Source of the DNA: an uncultured archaeon
Lineage (GTDB): Archaea; Nanobdellota; Nanobdellia; Pacearchaeales; GW2011-AR1
Assembly (NCBI GenBank): GCA_902385655.1
Contig: CABMGO010000005.1
Coordinates: 184,693-248,692 of the forward strand
DNA: 64,000 nucleotides
Direction of reading: 5' to 3'
Shown here: one piece after another, positions 1 through 6,665 of the stretch
How positions within the stretch are numbered: the stretch's first letter is position 1
Layout of the letters: every line of letters starts with the position of its first letter
Translations under genes and position numbers: made by a program
Notes under the pieces: model-generated
Seen by the model: the letters and a program-made list of their open reading frames with translations, nothing else
The model's database searches: none
Told to the model about the DNA's origin: nothing

Positions 1-1
1 A

Positions 2-193
2 AAGTTCGAAGGAAAAAACATGCATTTTCATGCAACACTTTGCATAGATGACATAGAAAAAAAGTTTGATAAGATAAAAAACTATTTGAGTAATAGAAAT
101 CCAGTATATGAGGTATATTTTAACAATCTTGCATTAATGAAAAAAGAAAATAATGAAAGATGGAAGCCGATAAAGATCTGGAGGATAAAATGA
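2..193 (+). CDS. C-terminal part of a 2H phosphoesterase (2'-5' RNA ligase / ThpR-like), cut by the window edge
   Basis: Open from the window edge; about 63 residues remain before the TGA at 191-193. The fragment carries HFHATL, matching the second HxTx motif of the 2H phosphoesterase superfamily (LigT/ThpR, 2',3'-cyclic phosphodiesterases), followed by a helix and a closing strand. The first HxTx motif would lie outside the window. The stop overlaps the next start by 4 nt (ATGA), so it heads the small-protein operon that follows. Family assignment from one motif in a fragment; the substrate is unknown. Confidence 0.6.
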   Translation, partial: KFEGKNMHFHATLCIDDIEKKFDKIKNYLSNRNPVYEVYFNNLALMKKENNERWKPIKIWRIK

Positions 194-669
194 AACCGCT
201 AATTGTAATTCGAGGTCCTTTAGGAATAGGAAAATCAACTATAAGCAGACTTTTAGCAGAAAAAATAAATGCGAAATATTTTTCAGTAGACAAAATTCTG
301 GAAGAAAATAAGCTTGATAGAGAAGATAACAATTTCACCGCGAAAGATTTTATCAAGGCAAATAAACTAGTCCTGAAAGAAATTAAGGATTCATTAAAAG
401 AAAGACCTGTGATTATAGATGGAAATTTTTATTTTAAGGAAGCAATAGAACACTTAGAAAAAGAAATAAAAAATACTCGAGTATTCAATCTAAAAGCACC
501 TTTAGAAATATGCATTTCCAGAGACAAATCAAGAAAAATAGTTTATGGAGAACAAGCTGCAAAAGAGGTTTATGCACTCGTTTCGAAATTTGAGTATGGA
601 ACTCCAATAGACACCGAGGACAAAACTGCAATAAAGGTTGTAAAAGAAATAATTGGAGAATTAAGATGA
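190..669 (+). CDS. P-loop kinase of the AAA_33 / adenylate-kinase-like type
   Basis: 159 residues when started at ATG 190, which overlaps the upstream stop. A start at 160 would add ten residues inside the upstream gene and is less likely. The N-terminus has a Walker A motif, GPLGIGKST, straight after the first beta strand. A mid-protein strand PVIIDGNFYF fits the Walker B-like region of small nucleotide or nucleoside kinases, and an arginine-rich segment near residues 115-125 could be the lid. An ATP-dependent kinase is likely; the phosphate acceptor cannot be told. Its pairing with a 2H phosphoesterase suggests nucleotide or RNA-end metabolism (inference). Confidence 0.6.
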   Translation: MKPLIVIRGPLGIGKSTISRLLAEKINAKYFSVDKILEENKLDREDNNFTAKDFIKANKLVLKEIKDSLKERPVIIDGNFYFKEAIEHLEKEIKNTRVFNLKAPLEICISRDKSRKIVYGEQAAKEVYALVSKFEYGTPIDTEDKTAIKVVKEIIGELR

Positions 670-890
670 GTGGCCCAGGACCAGGCAAAAAACTGATAGG
701 AAAAGCAAATGTTTACATTCATGAAAAAGGAAAGAGCGGAGCAAGGATTACTCATGTAGACATAGAACTCGACGAATTAAATAAAATAGTTTTGCCAGGG
801 GAAGCAACTTATGTTCAAGGAAAAGAAGGTGGAGTTTTCATCGGTTTGAAAAAAGAGATGATAGCGAGGGCCGAGAAGGAGCTAGAATGA
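666..890 (+). CDS. Small uncharacterised protein
   Basis: 74 residues, start overlapping the preceding stop by 4 nt. Begins MSGPGPGKK, then a beta-rich middle (NVYIHEKGKSGARITHVDIE) and a charged helical C-terminus. No cysteines, signal peptide or membrane segment. No family recognised. Translational coupling on both sides makes it a genuine gene. Confidence 0.6.
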   Translation: MSGPGPGKKLIGKANVYIHEKGKSGARITHVDIELDELNKIVLPGEATYVQGKEGGVFIGLKKEMIARAEKELE

Positions 891-1033
891 TAAAACCAAT
901 TTGTGACAAATGTAAAAGAGAACTGAATGACTTTGGTGCCTTGCTTTTTAGTCCACCGAATGAAAAAAATGAAGTGAGAAAATTTCACATCTGTAAAAAG
1001 TGTTATGAAAAAATGAAAGAGGAGTTAGCATGA
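887..1033 (+). CDS. 48-residue zinc-finger-like protein
   Basis: ATG at 887 overlaps the upstream TGA and its own TGA overlaps the next ATG at 1030. The sequence starts MIKPICDKCKREL and has a second pair CKKC about 25 residues later, so two CxxC knuckles about 30 residues apart can form one zinc ribbon. Too small for an enzyme; a nucleic-acid or protein binding role is plausible. No specific family recognised. Confidence 0.6.
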   Translation: MIKPICDKCKRELNDFGALLFSPPNEKNEVRKFHICKKCYEKMKEELA

Positions 1034-1263
1034 CAGATCAAGATATAACTGATTTATTATTTGAAGGAAGAGAACCTACCGAAGAAGAAAAAAGAAAAGA
1101 AGAACTTTGGAGAAAAGCAACACAAAGAGCATACAAGCTAGTTGGAAGTGAAAGTCCGATGAGATTCCTAAGAAAAACAGAAGAAATGTTCAGAGGCTAT
1201 CTAAAAACAGAAAATCTACATGACGATGATTATCACGTTGACGGAGAAAGGTTAAGACAATAA
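1030..1263 (+). CDS. Small charged uncharacterised protein
   Basis: 77 residues, coupled by ATGA overlap to the zinc-finger gene and followed after 1 nt by the next gene. Very rich in Glu, Lys and Arg (for example EPTEEEKRKEELWRKATQ) and predicted helical. No membrane segment or catalytic motif. Function unknown; membership of the six-gene operon is the only context. Confidence 0.5.
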   Translation: MTDQDITDLLFEGREPTEEEKRKEELWRKATQRAYKLVGSESPMRFLRKTEEMFRGYLKTENLHDDDYHVDGERLRQ

Positions 1264-1264
1264 A

Positions 1265-1489
1265 ATGGTACAAAATATAATAAAATTATCCGAAAGAGAA
1301 AATAGAATTGTAAATGTAGTAAAAGCAAAATCCGGAATGAAAAACAAAAATCAGGCACTCGGTTTTATAATCCAAACTTATGCAAAAGAACATCTTCCAG
1401 AAATGATGGCTCCAATAGAAAAACCAGGAAGACCTTCTGAAAAACAAATCTCTTCAGTAGAAGAATTAAGAAAAGAGATTAGAGAATAA
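1265..1489 (+). CDS. DUF2683-like small protein, possible antitoxin/DNA-binding
   Basis: 74 residues. The N-terminal half (ERENRIVNVVKAKSGMKNKNQALGFI, split by eye into a beta strand and two helices) resembles the ribbon-helix-helix-like archaeal DUF2683 proteins. These are often small regulators or antitoxins, but no recognisable toxin lies beside it. The Pro-rich hinge EKPGRPSEKQ leads to a short charged tail. Last gene of the operon that begins before the window. Confidence 0.5.
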   Translation: MVQNIIKLSERENRIVNVVKAKSGMKNKNQALGFIIQTYAKEHLPEMMAPIEKPGRPSEKQISSVEELRKEIRE

Positions 1490-1597
1490 AGTTCCCCAAA
1501 AATATTTCTTTTTGTTTAGAGAAATTTTTCTTTTGAGGCCCAGTAGGGTCATCCTTTGAGGATAAAGAAAAAGAACTCAAAGAGATTAGAGAATAAA
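1472..1597 (+). repeat. Direct repeat of a gene 3' end (19 nt, two copies)
   Basis: AAAGAGATTAGAGAATAAA occurs at 1472-1490, where it encodes the last residues and stop of the preceding gene, and again at 1579-1597 in non-coding sequence. The copies are 107 nt apart with a short hairpin repeat (1541-1566) between them. This looks like a small tandem duplication of the gene end or a slippage footprint. Confidence 0.6.
1541..1566 (+). repeat. Short GCAG-hairpin repeat, copy A
   Basis: The block CAGTAGGGTC followed by ATCCT-TTG-AGGAT and AAA forms a 5-bp hairpin with a TTG loop. It differs at only two positions from 12643-12668. Related hairpins lie at 20938-20953, 54850-54877 and 61545-61570. 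Here it lies about 50 nt after a stop codon. Confidence 0.55.
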
Positions 1598-1642
1598 TTT
1601 TTCAAAAAAATAATTAAGTAAAAATCAGAGTTCTAAATAAGT

Positions 1643-2041
1643 CTAAACATCAATGACATCACAAACACTCCAGCGCTCATATTCATAGTCTACTCTCTGT
1701 CTTAATAGTTTTCTAGCACTTTTTGTATCTCCTTTTTTTGCCAATTCGTATAATCTCTTCTGCTCAGAACTCCTTCGAAAATCTTTCATTAAAGAATTAT
1801 ACTCTGCATGTTCTCTCTCAGCAAGCAATCTAACATTTCCGGAAGGTAGTTCTGCAATCTGCTCGAGTGTTAAAGAAGGTCTTGGAGGAGTTTCCAAATT
1901 ATCAAGATCATTATAAACTGACCACTCATTGTCTAAAACATTAAAAAGAGCTAGAAAAGATTTTTCTTCCAATTCTGGCGTCGAAATATCATAAATGTAA
2001 GGATCGCACTTCCGATTTTCATAAATAAGAACTTTCTTCAT
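1643..2041 (-). CDS. Uncharacterised soluble protein
   Basis: 132 residues. ATG at 2041 is preceded by a TATA box (tttatata near 2061-2069) at leaderless spacing. An N-terminal alpha/beta part (MKKVLIYENRK) is followed by an acidic middle and a C-terminal Lys/Arg-rich helical region with LAKKGDTKSARKLLRQR. No signal peptide or membrane segment. No family recognised. Convergent with the upstream small-protein operon. Confidence 0.5.
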   Translation of the reverse strand: MKKVLIYENRKCDPYIYDISTPELEEKSFLALFNVLDNEWSVYNDLDNLETPPRPSLTLEQIAELPSGNVRLLAEREHAEYNSLMKDFRRSSEQKRLYELAKKGDTKSARKLLRQRVDYEYERWSVCDVIDV

Positions 2042-2088
2042 AAAAAGAACATGTCTAATTAATATATAAATACTATCAACAAAAATAA

Positions 2089-2880
2089 TTAAGTCAAAAC
2101 AAAATTTCCTTTCAAAGTCTTATCCGGGTGAACTGCAGCACCTTCTCCCTTCTTAATAGTGTACTCTACAAGTCGTCTGTCAACATCGCTACCTCGAAGT
2201 TTAATGACTTCAATAGCTCTCTTTCTTGGAGCATCTCGATAGAAAACATTGTAAATAGCAACAATTCCATCGGAAAGGAATGAGACTGCTTCTCCTCTTT
2301 CAACAAAACTAGTACCTACGTGAGAAGGACTAGAAACTTCTCTAATTAAGAATGAAGTCATGTTATAGGATTCAAGATATCTGAAAAGTTGTTCCATATA
2401 AATTCTAAATCTAGACTCTTCTCCAGAGAAAGCAGAAGCAATAGAGGACAAGGAGTCCATTAAAACAAAGTCTGGCTTGAAATCTGCAGGGATTAAAACC
2501 GGTTGAACATCAATCAGTAATTCTTTCTTAGCCTCAGATAATAAAGCCTCTACGCTTCTAGCAATATCTAATGCATTAAATCTTTTTATGTACAAAAGTC
2601 CTTTCTTTTCATACTCCTCGGGGTCTGCGCCAAAAGATTTCATGTGGCCTCTAAGTCGGTCTTCTCTTTCTTCAAAACTCATATAAAGAACTTTCTTTCC
2701 AGCCTGGCACATTCGTTTAGCAACCTCTAAGCAAAGAATAGTCTTTCCACTACCTGGACCGCCCTCAACTAGAATAGAACTACCTCTTGGAATACCCTCG
2801 GGAACAAGCTTATCAAAACCAGGAATAAAAGTCTTAATTCTATCCTCTTTCACATCACGTCGCTCTTTTTTCATAACCAT
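2089..2880 (-). CDS. KaiC/RecA-superfamily ATPase
   Basis: 263 residues. A single KaiC-like domain: GFDKL.PEGIPRGS, Walker A GGPGSGKT near residues 40-47, FEER after the second strand, and a Walker B strand FVLMDSLSSI near residue 140. Archaeal single-domain KaiC-like proteins include circadian-type, GvpD-like and archaellum FlaH-like ATPases. It follows two membrane-protein genes on the same strand, suggesting an ATPase of a membrane-associated or signalling complex (inference). An internal ATG at 2874 fits the TATA box at 2894-2904 better than the ATG at 2880, so two residues at the N-terminus are uncertain. Confidence 0.75.
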   Translation of the reverse strand: MVMKKERRDVKEDRIKTFIPGFDKLVPEGIPRGSSILVEGGPGSGKTILCLEVAKRMCQAGKKVLYMSFEEREDRLRGHMKSFGADPEEYEKKGLLYIKRFNALDIARSVEALLSEAKKELLIDVQPVLIPADFKPDFVLMDSLSSIASAFSGEESRFRIYMEQLFRYLESYNMTSFLIREVSSPSHVGTSFVERGEAVSFLSDGIVAIYNVFYRDAPRKRAIEVIKLRGSDVDRRLVEYTIKKGEGAAVHPDKTLKGNFVLT

Positions 2881-2908
2881 TTAAATTGAATACTATTTAA
2901 AAACATTT

Positions 2909-3397
2909 CTACCGAATTTTCCTTTTGATACTATTGTCGAATAAGTTCAAAACGGACTTAAACATATTTTCCTGTCTTCTTTTATGTATATGGTAAATTA
3001 AAAAAATAATAAGGCCAACAACAGCGAGACCAGCAACAACCATTCCACCATAAGAAACAGAATTGTTTGCACCGACGACATTTCCAGTAAGTGAACCACT
3101 CATAAAAAAACCCGCAGCCAAAAAGGAAGCTAAAATGCCAAAAACAAATTTTGAACCAAGTTTAGTCTTCAAATATTTTTCAAAATTCTTTTTTTCTTCT
3201 GCAGTCAAGTTCTGATAATATTTTGTTTTTGTATAGGGAATAACCTCACCAAAAGATGCAGAAACTCTCTGCTCTAAACGAATCATACGAGCAATCAAAT
3301 CGTTTGACAAAAATTCTTTTCTCTCCCGCTTATTCATGGATTTCAATTCGTCCAATTTTTCCTGCTTCGGATCTTTACTAAACATTGGAAATAACAT
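2909..3397 (-). CDS. Two-TM membrane protein with cytoplasmic helical N-terminus
   Basis: 162 residues. Residues 1-80 are charged and helical (FSKDPKQEKLDELKSMNKRE). Two hydrophobic segments follow, about 83-105 (FVFGILASFLAAGFF) and 117-140 (GGMVVAGLAVVGLIIFLIY), separated by a short GNVVGANNS loop, then a basic tail. Its start codon shares one nucleotide with the stop of the upstream gene (TAATG), so the two are translationally coupled. Function unknown; probable partner of the exported protein upstream and the KaiC-like ATPase downstream. Confidence 0.55.
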   Translation of the reverse strand: MLFPMFSKDPKQEKLDELKSMNKRERKEFLSNDLIARMIRLEQRVSASFGEVIPYTKTKYYQNLTAEEKKNFEKYLKTKLGSKFVFGILASFLAAGFFMSGSLTGNVVGANNSVSYGGMVVAGLAVVGLIIFLIYHIHKRRQENMFKSVLNLFDNSIKRKIR

Positions 3398-4281
3398 TAT
3401 TCTTTTCCTCCCTTCAACTTAGCAAGCTCTTCCTTTATTAAAGGTACCTGTCGATCTATATCCCTAACCAATTCTGCATAATTGCCAACTCGGATCTTGT
3501 AATCTGAATCGGCAATCTTTCCAGTTTGAAAATAATCTTTCTGACTTACCATAATCAAACGTTTTATTGATTCTCTTCGCCTAGCCAATCTATCAAGCTG
3601 ATTATTTAGCAGCTTGACTCTTATAGGAGTCTTAAACATAAACCAGAGAAGAGTAAGTACTGCCAAAACAGCAACAATAATTTTCCAATTCTTCAAAAAA
3701 AATGATTTTAATCCACGAGTAGTCGAATCAACAAACAAATTCAAAGTAGTACTTCTCGCCCTTACATTTGTAATTTCTTGGTAAGCATTGTCTATTAGAG
3801 GTTGCACTTTTTCATACCTCTCGCTTTGCATTTCAAACATTGTCTCATTAATAATTACATCGATAGTAGTAGTATTCATCTCAGGAGTAACGCTTTCCTT
3901 ATAATATTTTAAAAGAGTTGACAAAGAATCCTTAGAATCTAGAGCTAAAGAATAAATCTTGGAAACACTATCACAATAAGAAATAACAAGGGAAAAATCT
4001 GTTTTCTGTTTTCTAGCCTTCAAAACTTCTTGAGCATTATATAAAACTTCAGCCTGAGAAATAGTATCGTTAACTCTTGAAACAGTCAAATTTTCAGCAA
4101 CCAATTGATTCATCAAAACTTTTGAATTATTCAAGCAACTAGAAGCCTGATCTTCAACACTCAGATTAGTAGAATCAGCAGCACTTGCAAAAGAAAGCAA
4201 AACAAAAAAGATGAAACTAACAGAAACTAAAATGCCTAAATGTAACCTAATTTTTTTATTCATAAACTCCAAACCCTTCAT
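3397..4281 (-). CDS. Exported single-pass protein with cytoplasmic coiled coil
   Basis: 294 residues. A signal peptide (LVSVSFIFFVLLSFASAA) is followed by an external helical domain with several N-x-S/T sites, one membrane segment at about 195-217 (IIVAVLAVLTLLWFMF) and a Lys/Arg/Glu-rich cytoplasmic coiled coil. The first ATG sits about 28 nt from a TATA box at 4305-4316; an internal ATG six codons later is also possible. First gene of a three-gene set with the two-TM protein and the KaiC-like ATPase. This looks like an envelope sensor or scaffold (inference). Confidence 0.55.
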   Translation of the reverse strand: MKGLEFMNKKIRLHLGILVSVSFIFFVLLSFASAADSTNLSVEDQASSCLNNSKVLMNQLVAENLTVSRVNDTISQAEVLYNAQEVLKARKQKTDFSLVISYCDSVSKIYSLALDSKDSLSTLLKYYKESVTPEMNTTTIDVIINETMFEMQSERYEKVQPLIDNAYQEITNVRARSTTLNLFVDSTTRGLKSFFLKNWKIIVAVLAVLTLLWFMFKTPIRVKLLNNQLDRLARRRESIKRLIMVSQKDYFQTGKIADSDYKIRVGNYAELVRDIDRQVPLIKEELAKLKGGKE

Positions 4282-4457
4282 GCCATTAACAGGAGTTCTT
4301 TATTTTTAAATATATCCCAAATATATATTCAAGAATATTCTTATCTAGAAAGTTCAATAAGAGAGATATAAGACATTCTATTTAAAAATAAATGTGTAAT
4401 ATAGGATATAATCTAGTTTTTAAGAAAGTTTAAAACGGCAATTATATCGGAATATTT

Positions 4458-5093
4458 ATGGAACTAACAGATATTGCCCCTTATTTCCAAACTACGGAGA
4501 TATCCACAGCAGCTAGAGAAAAAGTATTTTCGCTACTTGGGAGCTTGAGAGCCTATCACCAGCCCACATTTGATCATTCAATCCGAGTAGGCATTCTTGC
4601 TCATAAACTCGGAGGCATGCAAAATCATGATCCGAAAACAGGAATCTATGGCGCGCTCCATGATATTGGCAAGCTAAATATTCACTTAGATGTTTTAAAT
4701 AAAACTGAAGGTTTTAATGAAGAAGACAGACAAAGAATGAAAAGCCATGTTTCAGAAGGATACAAAATTTTATCGAGCTTAGAATTACCATTCAGCGCGT
4801 GGATTGCCCTAACCCACCACCGTTACCAACCAAGATTTTATCCCGAAAATTATGAATTAAGCAAATATCCATTCCCAATTCCTAACGCAACTCCTTCGAC
4901 AAAACTTCTAGCAGATACCTGGGCAAGCTTAGTAAGTACTGGCGATTCATATGACGCGGCAACTAACAGAAAAAATGACAGATTTCATGGGGTGCAACTT
5001 GTTGGTCAAGAGTTAAAAAATTGGTTAATCACACAAAATCCCGCTTCAGAGTATATTATAAGAAAAGCATACGATACAGGAATTTTAAGTTGA
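4458..5093 (+). CDS. HD-domain phosphohydrolase, HD-GYP-like
   Basis: 211 residues, leaderless start with a TATA box at 4427-4435. Metal-binding motifs are visible in order: H of FDHSIRVG, HD of GALHDIGKL, H of MKSHVSEG and HH of LTHHRYQP. The spacing HDIGK....(L)...E..R..MK.H...G is that of HD-GYP proteins, but the GYP triad is not present as such (HHRYQPRFYP). A metal-dependent phosphohydrolase is likely; whether it acts on cyclic dinucleotides or other nucleotides is unknown. Its 3' end overlaps the convergent gene by 9 nt. Confidence 0.7.
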   Translation: MELTDIAPYFQTTEISTAAREKVFSLLGSLRAYHQPTFDHSIRVGILAHKLGGMQNHDPKTGIYGALHDIGKLNIHLDVLNKTEGFNEEDRQRMKSHVSEGYKILSSLELPFSAWIALTHHRYQPRFYPENYELSKYPFPIPNATPSTKLLADTWASLVSTGDSYDAATNRKNDRFHGVQLVGQELKNWLITQNPASEYIIRKAYDTGILS

Positions 5094-5756
5094 TCCGCCA
5101 AACATTTGAAAATAAAACTGGTCTGGCAAAGTATCAATAGCTAATTGTCTAGCACGATTTTCTTTTTCGAGTAAAACAGGATTTGCATAAACAGATCTAA
5201 TTCTAGGTAATTTATATCCTGCATTAGCCATAGCCAAATTACCACAGAACATTGCAAAATCCTCAGTATCTTTTATCTCTTCTTGTGTCTGTCGAGACAC
5301 ACCATACTCTCGATAAACAGAATCACGCAAACCTACATTAAAAAGAAAATGTCCATTTTCATGACCAACAACGTAAGTCTGAGTTGGTTCTCGTAAACCT
5401 TTTTTTACAAGAACAAAATTCAAAGAACAACCATGAGTTAATTCAGGATTTCTCATCGGAATAAATAATCCCTTTAAACTGTATCTGTCTGCATGCCTAA
5501 CGTCAACATGGCCCAAATAAGTTTCCTGTATTTCAACTTCTCTAGAGAATAAATCATCTGCTTCTTCGAGTCTGTACATTTGATCTGGTTTCAAAGAAAC
5601 CTGAAGCTTCAACTCTGGAAGAAAAACCTTGCCTGTTTGAAATCGGTCTTTAAATCTAGGAAATCCCCCTCTTCGACGAGGTACACGAACCATATCTCTA
5701 GTCCATGAAGCAATTTCAAGTCTTCTAAAAAGAGAGTCCACTTCTCTTCGATCCAT
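5085..5756 (-). CDS. Putative zinc metallopeptidase with HENGH motif
   Basis: 223 residues from ATG 5756, which lies about 27 nt from a TATA-like box. A single HExxH-type motif, HENGH at residues 132-136, is followed about 25 residues later by TEDFAMFCGNLAMA. That matches the E..A..FA..L pattern giving the third zinc ligand in ImmA/IrrE-like peptidases. The N-terminal 70 residues are Arg-rich. No signal peptide, so probably cytoplasmic. Assignment rests on motif order only; substrate unknown. Confidence 0.5.
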   Translation of the reverse strand: MDRREVDSLFRRLEIASWTRDMVRVPRRRGGFPRFKDRFQTGKVFLPELKLQVSLKPDQMYRLEEADDLFSREVEIQETYLGHVDVRHADRYSLKGLFIPMRNPELTHGCSLNFVLVKKGLREPTQTYVVGHENGHFLFNVGLRDSVYREYGVSRQTQEEIKDTEDFAMFCGNLAMANAGYKLPRIRSVYANPVLLEKENRARQLAIDTLPDQFYFQMFGGST

Positions 5757-5814
5757 CAAAAAATAAATATTATACTGCTTAAATAGATTATTGTGCCAGA
5801 AAATTTAATAAAAA

Positions 5815-6018
5815 TTATAACGGCCGAGTATCCAATCCTCTCTGTCTTCTCAATTCCAAAATACCTTTTCTTGCCAATCTTCTGGCCTCTTCCGCACAAA
5901 TATACCTAGCTTCTGTTTCTCTTCTCATTTCATCAGCAACAACCCTCACTCTGTCTCTTCGAATAAAACTATTAGCATATTCAGATGGAGGATAATAAGT
6001 TCCAGCTTGCATTACCAT
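5815..6018 (-). CDS. Small Arg-rich uncharacterised protein
   Basis: 67 residues from ATG 6018 (MVMQAGTYYPPSEYANSF). An ATG at 6039 is in frame but lies directly against the TATA box (6040-6055), whereas 6018 has the usual leaderless spacing. The second half is a charged helix (RRETEARYICAEEARRLARK). No recognised family. Confidence 0.45.
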   Translation of the reverse strand: MVMQAGTYYPPSEYANSFIRRDRVRVVADEMRRETEARYICAEEARRLARKGILELRRQRGLDTRPL

Positions 6019-6129
6019 AAAAAAACAAACCGATTCCATTTTTTAAATATTTTGGAAATCTAAAAAAAATTCTCAAACAAAACCTTTTGTAATTAATAAA
6101 CTCGCAATCGATTTGCGCATTAAAAGAAC

Positions 6130-6152
6130 AAATTTTTTCTCCGAAAAAATTT
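6130..6152 (-). terminator. Perfect 10-bp AT-rich hairpin after a membrane-protein gene
   Basis: AAATTTTTTC and GAAAAAATTT are perfect complements around a 3-nt loop, 46 nt past the stop at 6198 on the minus strand. A second short hairpin (CGCAA/TTGCG) lies near 6103-6117. Position and U-rich arms fit a 3'-end processing or termination structure, but archaeal termination does not need a hairpin. Confidence 0.35.
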
Positions 6153-6197
6153 GACAATTTCCTTAAAAAATTCGGTTACCTAGAATAATAAGAAGAA

Positions 6198-6662
6198 TTA
6201 CTGATTTTCTTTTTTAGGAAAAAGTTTTCTCATAAACTCAAAAATGGGTCTAAAAGCCCAGCACAACATAATTATTACTAAAAAAGCTAACTTTATTCCA
6301 GAGTTATACTTTGAAAGAAGAGTAATTACCGCAACAGCGGTTAAAATATTGGCAACAATGTCAATTATCGTCCAAGTAGGTTCCATAAAGCCCACTTTTC
6401 TAGATAAGTTATGGTCACTCTTTTTCTTAAAACCTAAATAATTAACAATGAGATTATAATTCTTAATCAAACGACTTAAAAAAATAATAGTAGCCAAAAC
6501 GAAAAGTACTGAAAGAATCATTAAGGAAGAACTTAACCACTCAATTTTTCCACTAGTAGCGATACTTCCGATAAAAGAAGTAAGGGTAGCCGCAAGAAAA
6601 CTAAAAAAAGTACTTTTATTAAAATCATAGTCAACTTTTAACAATTCAAAATATTTTTCCAT
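6198..6662 (-). CDS. Four-TM membrane protein
   Basis: 154 residues. Hydrophobic segments at about 18-35, 45-65, 98-115 and 122-140 (for example SLMILSVLFVLATIIFL and LAFLVIIMLCWAF), ending in a basic tail KLFPKKENQ. Begins 3 nt after the EF-2 stop, so probably co-transcribed with it. No family or transport motif recognised. Confidence 0.55.
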   Translation of the reverse strand: MEKYFELLKVDYDFNKSTFFSFLAATLTSFIGSIATSGKIEWLSSSLMILSVLFVLATIIFLSRLIKNYNLIVNYLGFKKKSDHNLSRKVGFMEPTWTIIDIVANILTAVAVITLLSKYNSGIKLAFLVIIMLCWAFRPIFEFMRKLFPKKENQ

Positions 6663-6665
6663 CGC

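Noticed and set aside
5815..6039. Start of the small Arg-rich protein at 6039
   Set aside because: That ATG abuts the TATA box; the ATG at 6018 has the spacing used by other genes in the window.
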